Below are positions 11,034-22,214 of a DNA stretch of 64,000 bases, piece by piece. The stretch covers positions 7,482,501-7,546,500 of the forward strand of contig NC_092571.1 of the NCBI RefSeq assembly GCF_037975245.1, read 5' to 3'. The position numbers and the translations under genes were made by a program. Below the pieces are notes generated by a model that was not told the DNA's origin, did no database searches, and saw only the letters and a list, made by a program, of their open reading frames with translations. Numbering within the stretch: position 1 is the stretch's first letter; each line of letters starts with the position of its first letter. The DNA comes from Apostichopus japonicus (lineage: Eukaryota > Echinodermata > Holothuroidea > Aspidochirotida > Stichopodidae).

Positions 11034-13014
11034 CAGATCAGTGAAAATTTGACCAAACTTATGAAGCTTGCACGTAAATGATATACTAGACTGTTTTTGT
11101 TTTTAAACGGGTTATGAAAAGTATCTTTAATATCATTAAACAGTTGGGTACAATAGTTAAACTCACTCTTCCATCTTTTTTCTCTATGGTACTTGTTCCT
11201 TTGCTTTTTGGACTCTTGGATAAACTCTTTTGTTCTGCGAAGGGTACCAATATATCATCTTAAAACATGTCTTTAAGCCATATATAACACAGTTCCCCTC
11301 TTCTGTTGTTGCCTCCACACTGGTGTCGTACATCACAGGAAACCTCACCCTTAACTTAGATATTTGGCTTTTCAATTCCTGCTGGAAAAAAGAAACAGCA
11401 AAGTATTCATCATTTGAAAAAAAATTAAATAAAGTTGTCACCACAAAGTTATGTGAGATTTGCTTCCACTATAGTCTCAAAAAACAATCCCAAAGTTTGA
11501 AGCAGACTGTATAAAGCTGAAATTTGAACGAGTGTGTCATCACCATTGCAACCAGAATCAAATGCCCAGAATACAGAGATAATAAAACATGGGCTAAATC
11601 TTTGTTTGTTTTTATGATCTTTAAAAATATAAAATTTTAGAAACAGAAATGCATTGAGCCAACTTATTTATAGGCCTAATCGTTTTTAGTTGTTATTTTG
11701 CTTGCTCACGTAACAAGCCCGTTAGACTTAGGCTAGAGGAGAATCAGTACTTTGTTACACTAAGTTTATCTTTCGGTCGTTTTGATTTAGTCTTACTAGT
11801 AGTACTAAAGTATATAATGGACCGGCGAAGACTAGAGAATACCCAGAGTTTTAGCAACTGCGTTAAACTGTATCATCTGATCTATTATTTACGTCAATGA
11901 GTTTCATTCAATCTAGGATCAAAATGAGAAAACTAATTAATCTTAACCTTTAAACTTTGCTACTAAACAGATATGCTTGAATTACAAATAAATGTCAAAA
12001 AAACATCATAATCTACGAATCGATGCATATACATATACATAAACAGAATAATTTGAATTCGCGCAATTGAACCCTGCACTACATTGGACAGAAAAAAACG
12101 TGCAATTAGACCAAACTAAACATACTAAATTTTCCGTTACTTCTACATAAAATATCAATACAAATACAACAACTTACTCTTTTGGCAGTATACTAAAAGC
12201 ACATGTTATAATAACTTCACACCATCAAGCTTTCCTGAGAAAAAACGGTTAATACTTCTTGCAGTAAACAAGTCGACCGTGAAGGAATGTCGCAATTGTT
12301 TCCTGGGCGTGACCGGAAATTAAATACTAAAAAATGATAAATGAAAAGATTAAATAGAACTGAAGCGTGCATCCTGACTGCTCGCAACATATAATACCGT
12401 TGACTAGCCAACCTAATTTGTTCAGCCTACTGTGACTGTACGTTTGAAGGTCTAGCCTTGCTTATTCAATATCACAAAGCCTACCCATTTACATTCACAT
12501 GGGAAATTACAGGAAATCTTTACCAAATGAGTGTAGACTTTAAATAAACTATTGAGACTTATAGTTCCAGCATTTGTTTGGGAATAAATTAGAAGATTAT
12601 GTGCTACTGTTCAATCTAGCCCAATACACACATAACACATTGTTAATTGGTGTTTAGAATGCACACTTTAGTGTTGAGAGTGCACTGCAGGACCCAGTAG
12701 AAGCCTATAGGCTACTCACTGTCATTGCACTTGTGTATTGCGAAACGCCAGCGTGACAACGGTAGCGTTACACTAACCATAATACAGTACTATATAGTAC
12801 CAGTGGCCTAACAATTAACTTTAATTTTACCTTCAAGTTAAAGGAATAACAGGTAGGCCGATGATGGCAGTTAATACCTCCATTCTTCTAAAGACCTTCT
12901 TTGGTGATTTACGGTTGAAAGTTGCTTAGAGTGATCGTATGACACTATGCCAAGTCCAGCAAGCTGCCGTTGCCTCTCGGTTTCCAAATTGAAGTGAATC
13001 AAATTGGGTTAAAA
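11034..13014. other. Internal DNA of the CACTG element, no gene recognised
   Basis: About 2 kb of AT-rich sequence. One minus-strand frame at 11,184-11,444 (86 codons) has no recognisable motif. Nothing else is supportable. Confidence 0.5.
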
Positions 13015-13262
13015 TACATTAGTCCGTCGACACCGACTAAGCTACGATTATGGCGTAAATCGGGTGTCCGTATCGTTCTTAGTCCATGGGTTACAATACT
13101 TTAGTCCGTCGCCACCGACTAAGCTGCGATTATATTTTCCTTAGTCAGTGTAAACTGACTAAGAAGCAGCGATGAAACGAAGATGTTTGCTAGTCCGTGT
13201 GCATTGACTAACGTTACAGACTAATTTAACGTTAGTCCGTGGCAATATTGACTAGTTTATTT
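13015..13262. repeat. Right subterminal TTAGTCCG/CCGACTAA array
   Basis: Multiple 'ttagtccgtcg(a/c)caccgactaag' and related motifs occur in both orientations just inside the right terminus, mirroring the left array. Confidence 0.8.
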
Positions 13263-13270
13263 TTTCAGTG

Positions 13271-14480
13271 TAGCTCAGGGGTGGATAAAAGATTTCACAA
13301 AGATTTCTAAGGGAAGGAAGTCTGAAGAGCTGCTTTCCTCGCTCAGCTGGATGACATGAGAGCTCCACAGCGATGATGTGATATGCATGACGTTAGCCTC
13401 ATTGCGTGTGCAATCCGTCTACCTTGTCTACAGTTACATTGCCGAGCAGAGCAATAATTAGATAGTAAACTTCCTTTCCGACTTACTATTAAAGGGGAAT
13501 ACACAAGATTTATCGATATGTGACATTCTGATAGCACCTTTATTGGCCATTGAATAACATTACAGCATATATACTTTTCCCCTGGTCCACAACAATGATA
13601 TTACGAACCATGAGATCAGACTAACCTAATAATCAAGTAGATATCCAATTCATATTGCATTACATTATTGGAAAACGATGTAAGGGATGTCGAAATGAAA
13701 GTATCAGAGCTGTAATGTGTCAACCTCGCGTCCGAATAAGCTAGGTCTGAGTCGAGTGGGTGTCTGGCAAATAATTAACGTAATTCAATACATTGTTTAA
13801 TGAGTTACAGGCATGCCGGATTGGGGCAATGCAAACTAGGGTAACAGTTTGAGCAGAGATATAGCCTGTGAAGAAGTAAAAACTGTTTTTAACATTGCGT
13901 TACAAATATTATCGTAAGTCAATACTCAGTTTGGTTGACACTGATTATACCAGCCACTCTTTTTTTTAAATCAGTAGGAGTTTAAACTCTGCGTGGTCAA
14001 TATAAAAACTGCTCCTACAAAAGTCAATTTTAAGAGAATTTTCAACATAAGAAAACCGAGGACAGCTCATAAAATGCTATATTCTGTGTTACATTATTCC
14101 TTTTTTTTTATATCATGCATTGTCATTACACAACAGTTTGTAAGTTTGAATTAACTGTTACTTTAAAGTTGAAACTTGTGCTACAAACATTAAAGTGATA
14201 TTATTAAGTGCACTGAGAGAGGTATGCGTCATAGTAAGTGATTAAATACAGTCGATTCTAATAAAACCTAACTGACAGAGCATTGTCAGATGATTACAAA
14301 AAAATACTTTACGACATATGCTAAACATCACTGATTAGAATATGTTTAAAGAATATTCCAACGGTATAAATGAGTATACGGGGTAGTATCATGCTATATT
14401 AAGTTTAATGGCGACTTCTGCGTTCCAAAGAAAGAAACACCCTTAGTGCGGATGATGAGGCGACTTCCAGCAGATGACGT
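13271..14480. other. Intergenic, with the remnant of the interrupted repeat at its start
   Basis: 13,271-~13,400 continues the repeat broken by the CACTG element and matches 17,340-17,545 in patches ('gagctnnnngcgatgatgt'). The rest shows no gene. Confidence 0.6.
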
Positions 14481-14489
14481 CATAAAACA

Positions 14490-15446
14490 GTTACAAAAAG
14501 AATGAAACAAGCAATAGAAGCAGGTGACATAACTAAGCGAAACAAACTCCAAAGGGATATGAACAAATTAGTCCATACCAACAGAAACAAAGTTTTTTGA
14601 GACATTGGTACAAATTACAATACCATTTGGGACCTACTGAGAACAAAACGCAATCCGGAAAAAACGAACAATATTATAGATGAAGAATTAGGAAATAAAT
14701 TAAGTGAACATTTTGGACAATTCAATAATGCTGTTGTATAAGATAAAGAATTAAGTTTGACAAATAGTAAAGGGGAAGTGTATATAATTATACAAAGCCA
14801 TGTTGAGAAAGTCAAGAAAGGCGTTGCATGTGGGTCTGATTATCTAACATGGTGGATTTGTAAGTTTTGTAGCAATGAATTATCATCTACTTTTACATCA
14901 ATTTTTGATTAATTTCTATCTAAATCTACAATACCATGTACTTGGAAAAACGCATTCAACTTCCCTTATTCCGAACAGAAAGAATCCGATATCAGAGATT
15001 GATTATAGACCAATCGATTTGGCCAGCATAAGCTTCAATAGTATGCAAAAACTAATTACACCATTTATAACACGTTCCATCGAATAACACAGTGAAAAGT
15101 GCCAATTTGCCTATAGGAAAGGTTTTCTTGTACAGATGCTATACTTACTTTGCTACATAACGTGGTTTTTGGGTTAAATTTAAATGACACAACTAGAGTA
15201 AAGGTCTTATTTCTAGATTGCTCAAGTGCTTTTAACACCGTTCTCCCTAATTACTTAAAACATGTCCTTTGTAAGTTCACCAACGAGCAATGGTTGGCAC
15301 ACTGGATATATGATTTCATGAAAGGTTGGTCAAGGCAAATTCAGTTAACCAATGGATTATCTGAACCATCAGATATTAATGTTGGCGTTCCCCAGGGAGG
15401 CCCTTTATCTGCACTCTTATTTAATATATATATATATATATATATA

Positions 15447-15485
<39 letters not shown>

Positions 15486-15499
15486 ATATATATCTATAA

Positions 15500-15540
<41 letters not shown>

Positions 15541-16536
15541 GACGGAATACGATCTAGATCAAGTTGTAATGTTTTAATATGCAGACGATACTGCTATTTC
15601 ATGTAATATAACAAATCATACAAATATGGGTGATCAATTCAATTATCAAAAATCGTTTAAGGTACAGTTGCACTATTTGATAGAAAAAAATGTTACTAAA
15701 TTCGAAGAAATCAAAAGGAATGGTATTTGCTAATGTCAATATAAAGAATGAAGGTCTCCTTACATCAAAGATGACAAAACTTGTAATTCATGAAACAAAA
15801 GAAGAGCACACATCCCAAACTGTATATCTAGGACTTTGCATAGATGATAAATAAAATTTTACAAATCATATTTCCAGAATTTTAAAAAGAGTATATTTTA
15901 TTGTTTCAACTTTAATTTATATTGCTCCGCATTTCACTAGAGAGGTAAGGGATACGGTTTTCACTGCCAATAACTATATTGCCACATCGTGTTTACGCTG
16001 TTCCTGCTTGGAATCTCTTTTTACTGGCCTAAGACAAGTAAAAGAAATATAACCTTTTTAAAATATTGTACCAAAATGTTTAAACTTGACTTTGAAACTT
16101 TGATAGCGAAGGTACATGATACTGCCAAAAATGAATTTATAAGAGGAAGTACGAATATTTCTAAGTATGAAAACCATCCACCACACAATGAATTGACATC
16201 TCTATTAAAAACGACTAACAAGAATCTAAGAAACAAGTCAATAACTCCCAAATACAGAATATGTGCTTACAAAAAAGTATTTGTACACCAAGCTGCAATA
16301 TATATTCAAAATGGCAACGTTAAACATTTATTGTAATTTTAATATTCAGTAAATGTTTTTAAATATTTAATTTTCGATACTAATATACATATTTTAATTT
16401 TATGTAAAATGAACCCTTTACTAATTTATTTCCAGTTTTCGTAAAATACTTTTTGCAATGGTGATGTCCTTTTTATAAATATTTATATTTATACTGGAAA
16501 TAAATCAACTGAAACTAAACTGAAACTGTATGTCCA
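14490..16536 (+). pseudogene. Decayed LINE (non-LTR retrotransposon) reverse transcriptase
   Basis: Broken frames spell RT motifs in order: a DYRPI segment near 15,000, VLFLDCSSAF near 15,200, [16 protein letters not shown] at about 15,385-15,430, and YADDTAIS near 15,580. The C-terminal region after the palm ends with a stop at 16,336. Several in-frame stops and shifts occur, for example around 14,600 and 15,090-15,180. A TA microsatellite sits between the GVPQGG and YADD boxes. The 3' end carries an AAACTG-type tail (about 16,505-16,536). The motif style suggests a CR1/L2/Jockey-like group. It is inactive. Confidence 0.85.
15423..15540. repeat. (TA)n microsatellite inside the LINE RT
   Basis: The TA run begins at the codons for FNIY, just after [12 protein letters not shown], and continues with a few interruptions to a short (CA)n. 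RT sequence resumes downstream with YADD. Confidence 0.95.
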
Positions 16537-16539
16537 TAT

Positions 16540-16835
16540 TTTACATATCTATATCACTACTACAGTGATAAGACCATGCTAGAATATTGCTTCTTTAAAG
16601 CTTTCAATATAAGATTCTACCGATAAGTTGGGTGTATAAGTATAGTGGTTTCCTCATTTCCATAACAAAAACGATAGCTACCAAAGGACATGGTGTGCGT
16701 ACATCCGTATAGTTTTAATACCCTATCCATTGTTGTCATCATGCTACACAAACTCAGGCTGAGTAACATTAATGTGCAGAAAAGACAAGCACCTTGCCCG
16801 GCTATATCCCTCATATTATGTAATGTATATATTTT
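16540..16835. other. Short intergenic stretch
   Basis: No gene or repeat recognised between the LINE tail and the SINE-like repeat. Confidence 0.5.
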
Positions 16836-17371
16836 AGAGACCCAAGGATAAGGAAGCCTTAAAGTAGCTTATTTGAGAGCCTATCCGTGTTAGATCGAGG
16901 ATGAACACAGGCTGATTTCAAGTATTCTCTTTTCGATAAGTGATCATGGGGTAGCGAGGCAGGGGTGTGAACTTGCTCCCATTCCTGCTCCCTGAACCGC
17001 CAGTTAACGCCCCCATCTGACGGATGAGAGTGTATGCCCCAGTATCTGACCACTTTCTTAAATACTGAGGTAGGCAAAGGCATCTTATTCGACCTTACTG
17101 CAATGCAGTCATGATGAACAAAGTGTTTCGAAACCAAGTGAAGAACAGAAACAAACCCCTTTACCCAAGTTCACAAACCAGAAATACCAAATCCACGTAA
17201 GACTCCGCACATCACCACTGGACTGCAGCCTTTTTTAAATAGGTCAATAGAATCTGCCTCCTATCGGAATTTTGAAACTGCAACCTAACGATTGTTGAGG
17301 CGATCACTCTAACCGCGGAACCAAGCAGTTGCCTTGAATGTAGCTCAGGAGTGGATGCAGAATTTCACAAA
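16836..17371 (-). repeat. tRNA-derived SINE-like repeat, uninterrupted copy
   Basis: It matches 8,022-8,497 plus 13,271-13,300 without the 4.77-kb insert. The pol III A box on the minus strand reads TGGTTCCGCGG, and a B box-like segment follows at tRNA spacing (17,330-17,260). Similarity to copy 1 continues in patches to about 17,545. Confidence 0.75.
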
Positions 17372-17567
17372 GGAGAGATTAATGCTTCGGGGTTGTTGGA
17401 GTAGACCTCCATGTAGGAAGGTATGTGTCCTTCCCCAATTCTAAGACTACTATAGAAAGAAACAAAAAAGTTCCGACCTATGAGTTCATATCAATGATGA
17501 CGATAGAGCTGTTCGGCGATGATGTAAGATATAACATTACTATGTTTTTACTAACAGAAACACTTCT

Positions 17568-18741
17568 CTAATTGTTGTGCGATACATTAAAATCAACATG
17601 AATAACGCTTTCATATAGATGATCAATGTCCTTACTTTTTGTCCTTCTTGCTTCTCCGTTTCGTCTTTTTGTGTACAAAAAGTAAATAACTATCAGAGTG
17701 ACAATAACTAATAGGCCTAAAATAACGGTTATCACTGTGAAGGCAGTGGTTGAGTTACGCTTTTGCTGAATGGTTATCGTCTTAGTTATATTATTTGATC
17801 CTGCGATTACTCTGCATTTGATGAAATATTGATCTTTTAATTTTGTTTCATTTTGAAAGCTAATGGTGAGCATTATCGACTCATATCCGTTAGATGAATG
17901 AGACAAGTTGGCATTGGAAATGATATTTCGGCTTCCAGATAAATCGCATTCGATTGATGCTTGTATTCAAGGGAACTACTGCATGTAAGACTTAAGTTCT
18001 CTCCTTCAATTGCATTTACAGTCTGAGGCCCTACTGTTACTTGTAAATCTTCGTACACAGTAATATTTGGAATTGAGATGCAGTAGTCCTTGTCACTGCT
18101 ATTCGTATTACACACTAATCTGCTGTTATTATACCGTGTAGATACATTGTGTATACGTCTCAACACTATGTTCTCGTTAGAATCTATACAGGCTGCACGG
18201 TGATATTTTCATTTTTTTTTGCAATAAATATGTCAATAGCAATGTCTTTAGGACAGTATAAATCAAAGCTCTCTTCTGCAAAAAAAAAAACACCGTCAAA
18301 TCCATTTAATAGAGCACATTCTTTCATCTGACGGTTCACCACTTGAAGACGTGCTTGTAGTTGATACTTCCAAAGCACCCATTTAATAGGACTATACCAA
18401 GGGAATTGCCAAGTACATGTATACACAGCTGAATCCGATGTATTAAGATCTGGAATCAATAACTTATACTCTTTCTTAGAGGATACATCTTGATAGCGTT
18501 CGTCGCTTGCACGTAGGTTACCACCTTGAAGTAACAACTGAGTATGTGGATCTCGCCTTTTCAGTATCATAACATTCTTAGCCCCTTCAGGAGGATTGCA
18601 TTTCAGAACAACGGTATCAGCGGTGTACGCAAAAAATCTTCGTTCCATATCAGAATATGTGGTATTGAACGTCATTCCCTCTCCGTTAACTGACCGAAGC
18701 ATCCAGTTAAGTAACACAATAGATAGGAGAAAGTGCTCCAT
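17568..18741 (-). pseudogene. Single-exon three-Ig-domain membrane receptor with two frame breaks
   Basis: The start at 18,741 gives a clear signal peptide (MEHFLLSIVLLNWMLRSVNG). A V-type Ig domain follows, with cysteines in VVLKCNP and the classic DSAVYTCTW. A second Ig-like domain has cysteines in DLYCP and RLVCNT. A third opens LSLTCSSS and closes with FIKCRV. Next come a transmembrane helix (ITVILGLLVIVTLIVIYFLY), a basic stop-transfer and a short tail with an HLYESV tyrosine motif, ending at 17,568. The frame changes at about 18,165-18,185 and again at about 17,943-17,960. The protein is therefore broken unless these are assembly errors; long A/T homopolymers lie nearby. It looks like an invertebrate Ig-superfamily surface receptor with no recognisable ortholog. 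Lack of introns suggests a retrocopy or intron-poor family. It abuts the left end of segmental copy B, so a paralog may lie just left of base 1. Confidence 0.75.
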
Positions 18742-19124
18742 AACGAATTATATTTACCAAACACAAAGAATTGTCAGATTTTTTAACATTGAGCCAATTC
18801 TTTCCTTGTTATGTCTTGTCGGAAGGTTCCAAGTTGATTAATGTGCCAAACATTTAGGTTATATTTTTAAAATATTACATAAGTATTGTTACTATTAACA
18901 CATCGAAAAGGTATTAACTTTTAAAATGGTTCCTCTCATGTAAAATAAAAAGTGAACTGTATTTAACATCATCATTACTGTTAACAGGAACTTCAATCTG
19001 ACCATGTGAAAATCTGACTGAAAACAAACCTCTTGAGTTTAGGGCCTAGATTGTAGAATTCAGTATAAGATCATATAGTTAAACTAATTACTTCCATACA
19101 TCTCTGTTTCATTTTCATTTTCAT

Positions 19125-19179
<55 letters not shown>

Positions 19180-19188
19180 CATATATCA
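19125..19188. repeat. (CA)n followed by (TA)n
   Basis: Dinucleotide run immediately 5' of the SINE. Confidence 0.95.
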
Positions 19189-19303
19189 GCTTCCATAGCC
19201 TAGTTGGTTAGGGTGTCCAATTACAAATCGGGAGGGGCACGGGTTCGAATCCAGGCTGGAAGTTTTTTCTCTGTTCTTGATTTTCCAACTCATTACGATT
19301 TTC
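19189..19303 (+). repeat. tRNA-derived SINE, short type, copy B
   Basis: Tail and body ('gttcttgattttccaactca') are identical to the copy at 818, and the tRNA-like head (19,189-19,263) has the A box TAGTTGGTTAGG, B box GGTTCGAATCC and acceptor arms CTTCCA/TGGAAG. The anticodon position is again ACA. It is followed by a (TA)n tail. Confidence 0.75.
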
Positions 19304-19735
<432 letters not shown>

Positions 19736-19739
19736 GTTA

Positions 19740-20070
19740 CTAGGAAAAAGTGGACCACCTCCCGCCCGAGTCATACCAACTAATAACATCAGATAATTCC
19801 GAAAACCCCTTATCCAACTCTACTTGTATTGACCCCATATGTAGGAACTTTACAAGCAAAGGAATCAGCCATGATTCATTGATAAAGTGAGATATTGACA
19901 TAATGTCATTGACTAATGACTGCACACACTTTTCAAGACACGTCTTTATTGTACGCAAACTAACGATTTCCCCAGTTTTGCAAACATTATCCATTACACG
20001 AGGTAGTGAAAATTTCTGCAAATTGTTAATATTAATACTTGCTGTGTGAATTGGTCTAGAGGCAATCATA
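19740..20070 (-). pseudogene. LINE reverse-transcriptase fragment, copy B
   Basis: A minus-strand frame of about 109 codons includes IVSLRTIKTCLEKC, FINESWLIPLLVKFL and GFSELSDVI. A frame change then gives a degraded GVPQGGPL equivalent right at the TA microsatellite. It is homologous to 1,121-1,340 and, more distantly, to the LINE at 15,150. Confidence 0.8.
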
Positions 20071-21940
20071 GTTTGGGGGAAATTGAATTTTTGGAATTGG
20101 AGAAGTCAGGGCAGGTTTAGATTGGCATATCACTATTTTCGAATGGTTTAATTAGGGCTAATCTATAAGAAACATAATTAAATGCCCACCAATGGCTTTT
20201 ACTGTACTCATTTGCCTACTTACATCGTTAACGTTAATAATGTGAAATATTGTTACTGACCTCGTGAGGTGTAAGTTCAATAATACGATTTGAACATTGA
20301 CAATTTTTCTTTCCTTACTATCTAACATTTGACCTTTAGTTAACACTTTTAGCTTCTGACCCTGGACCCTATGAAGTCAAAACTTACAGAGGCTGAACTG
20401 CGCTAACCTTCACCAAATTTGAAATCTATCAGGCTTAGGATTCAAGAGAATCGACATACATTTTCGCTGAACTGAATTTGATTAATCGTTTGTAAAATTA
20501 TACAAGCTAGGCATGTAAACAATACTGTCTGATTTGCTACGTAATGACTGGCGTGCACCCACCAAGTCACACTATCACGGTAACGTATAGACGAAGTTTC
20601 ACCGTAGCTGACATTTTACGGCTTGGCTATTCAGATCGGTACAGACAATCGCGCGTAATTATCATTAATTCCGTTTAAGTATCAACTTAGATAAGAAGGG
20701 CATATGCATAGGAACCGCACTATTTTGTTCTTAAAAGCGTTCTCATTTCGGACCATTACAATTAAGTATTACTGTAAAATAAGATGTCATTCGATTGGAG
20801 TAGATTTCCAGACGCCGCGGTTGATAGAATCAAACCCTTTCTTCTTTATAACAATTCAGGTTGGCTAATTGTTAAGATGGCGATCGATCGATTTACCCCC
20901 CATAAGACGATTTCCAATTAACTTCCCCTCATAACGGTCAGCTCTCTAAGTGTTTGAAATATGACATTTTCAATACTGTTCTATATCGTTTTAACCAATG
21001 AAGCAGAATTTAGGATAAATGCAACTTACAACCAAAATGAATTCATTATGTCAGTTTATACCAAATGATTCCTCCTGATCCGACTTCCCGGAAGTCGATA
21101 AATCCTCAGCATTGGTCAATGAAAAATCTAAATACATGCTATGATGGTTGTTCTTGGATTAATTCAACTTTGTTTTTTTTCATTGTTGTCCATTAGATTT
21201 TGATATTAGATGATATGTAAAGTAGGCACAAAATTTACATTATCACCATGAGGTATCTCTATTTCCTGGTATGAAGGTCGATATAATATTGTAAATATTG
21301 AATGTGCTATGTAGTTCTTCCTTGTTTCATTTTTAACCATTGCATATTCTCCAGGACATTTATTTTCAAATGCTAAGCACGACTTCATAACGATGGGGAA
21401 GTTGAATAGATATCGTGTTATTCACGTCAAGTGAATATCTAATTGTTAATAATAAACGTACCATAAAGTTCTTCCTTGTTTCATTTTGAACTATTGTATG
21501 TATGTATATATATATATATATATATATCCCTTACATTTATTTTAGAATGCTAAGCACATATTCGTAAGGATGGGGACGACGAATGGAGCCCGTGTACTTC
21601 ACGTCGAGTGAACATCTAACTTAACAAGAAATGTCACCTGATGATTGCCAGTACTTCTATCACAACTGTATACGATCCATTACATAGTGGCAACTCTTCG
21701 TATAAGTAGCTTGTTACAGTAACAGTTCTGCTGGAAAACGGACAGTAGCGTACGTAATGCCAGAAGATGTATAGGAATGTATATCGTTACGATTAGGCGT
21801 ATCGGAGGTATATGCAACAACAAAAAAGCGTTTGTCCGTGTGCAAAGTATAGCATAAACGTTTATGGTATAGAGTACCGTAATATACGAGAATATTCCAA
21901 CATTTTCTTCTAACGCTCGCCGAAATTCAACAGTGTCAAC
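20071..21940. other. Non-coding duplicated DNA
   Basis: Collinear with copy A. It contains a short (TA)n at 21,505-21,527 and no recognisable gene. Confidence 0.6.
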
Positions 21941-22145
21941 TGTGGTGACTCTAGAACCACAAGAAAATACAATAACACTGAGGTAGCCGGTTTAGACACA
22001 CGTCTATTCAATAGGATAACTGTAAGGCAAGTGTGAGATACATACAAGAATGGATGAAGCCTGGTGACGTATATCACCATAGCGTAGGCTGGGAGGTTCA
22101 GCCGTTTGGTGTAATAACTTAATATGAAACTATGAATCTACTACA
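21941..22145 (-). repeat. 3' LTR of the Ty3/gypsy element
   Basis: 205 bp, TGTGGTGACTC...CTACTACA on the plus strand. It differs from the other LTR by one C/T change near 22,041. Confidence 0.95.
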
Positions 22146-22158
22146 TTCCTCCCCCCTT
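22146..22158 (-). other. Polypurine tract
   Basis: On the element strand AAGGGGGGAGGAA lies directly against the 3' LTR, the expected primer for second-strand DNA synthesis. Confidence 0.9.
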
Positions 22159-22214
22159 AGTCAAAACATTGAATTAAAGAGTTAAAGGGAGCATACGGAG
22201 AGTATATACATTAT

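Larger units (their letters stand above)
8498..13270. mobile_element. 4.77-kb CACTG-ended DNA transposon
   Basis: The left end is CACTGAAAACTTAAA and the reversed right end is CACTGAAAAAATAAA. The target TA is duplicated at 8,496-8,497 and 13,271-13,272. The uninterrupted site survives as 'gaatgtagctcagg' near 17,337 in the related repeat. Arrays of TTAGTC/GACTAA motifs in both orientations fill both subterminal regions, a layout known from CACTA/En-Spm (CMC) elements, where such motifs bind transposase. I see no transposase, and a foldback-like element is nested inside at 9,499-11,033. Superfamily placement is inference. Confidence 0.85.
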
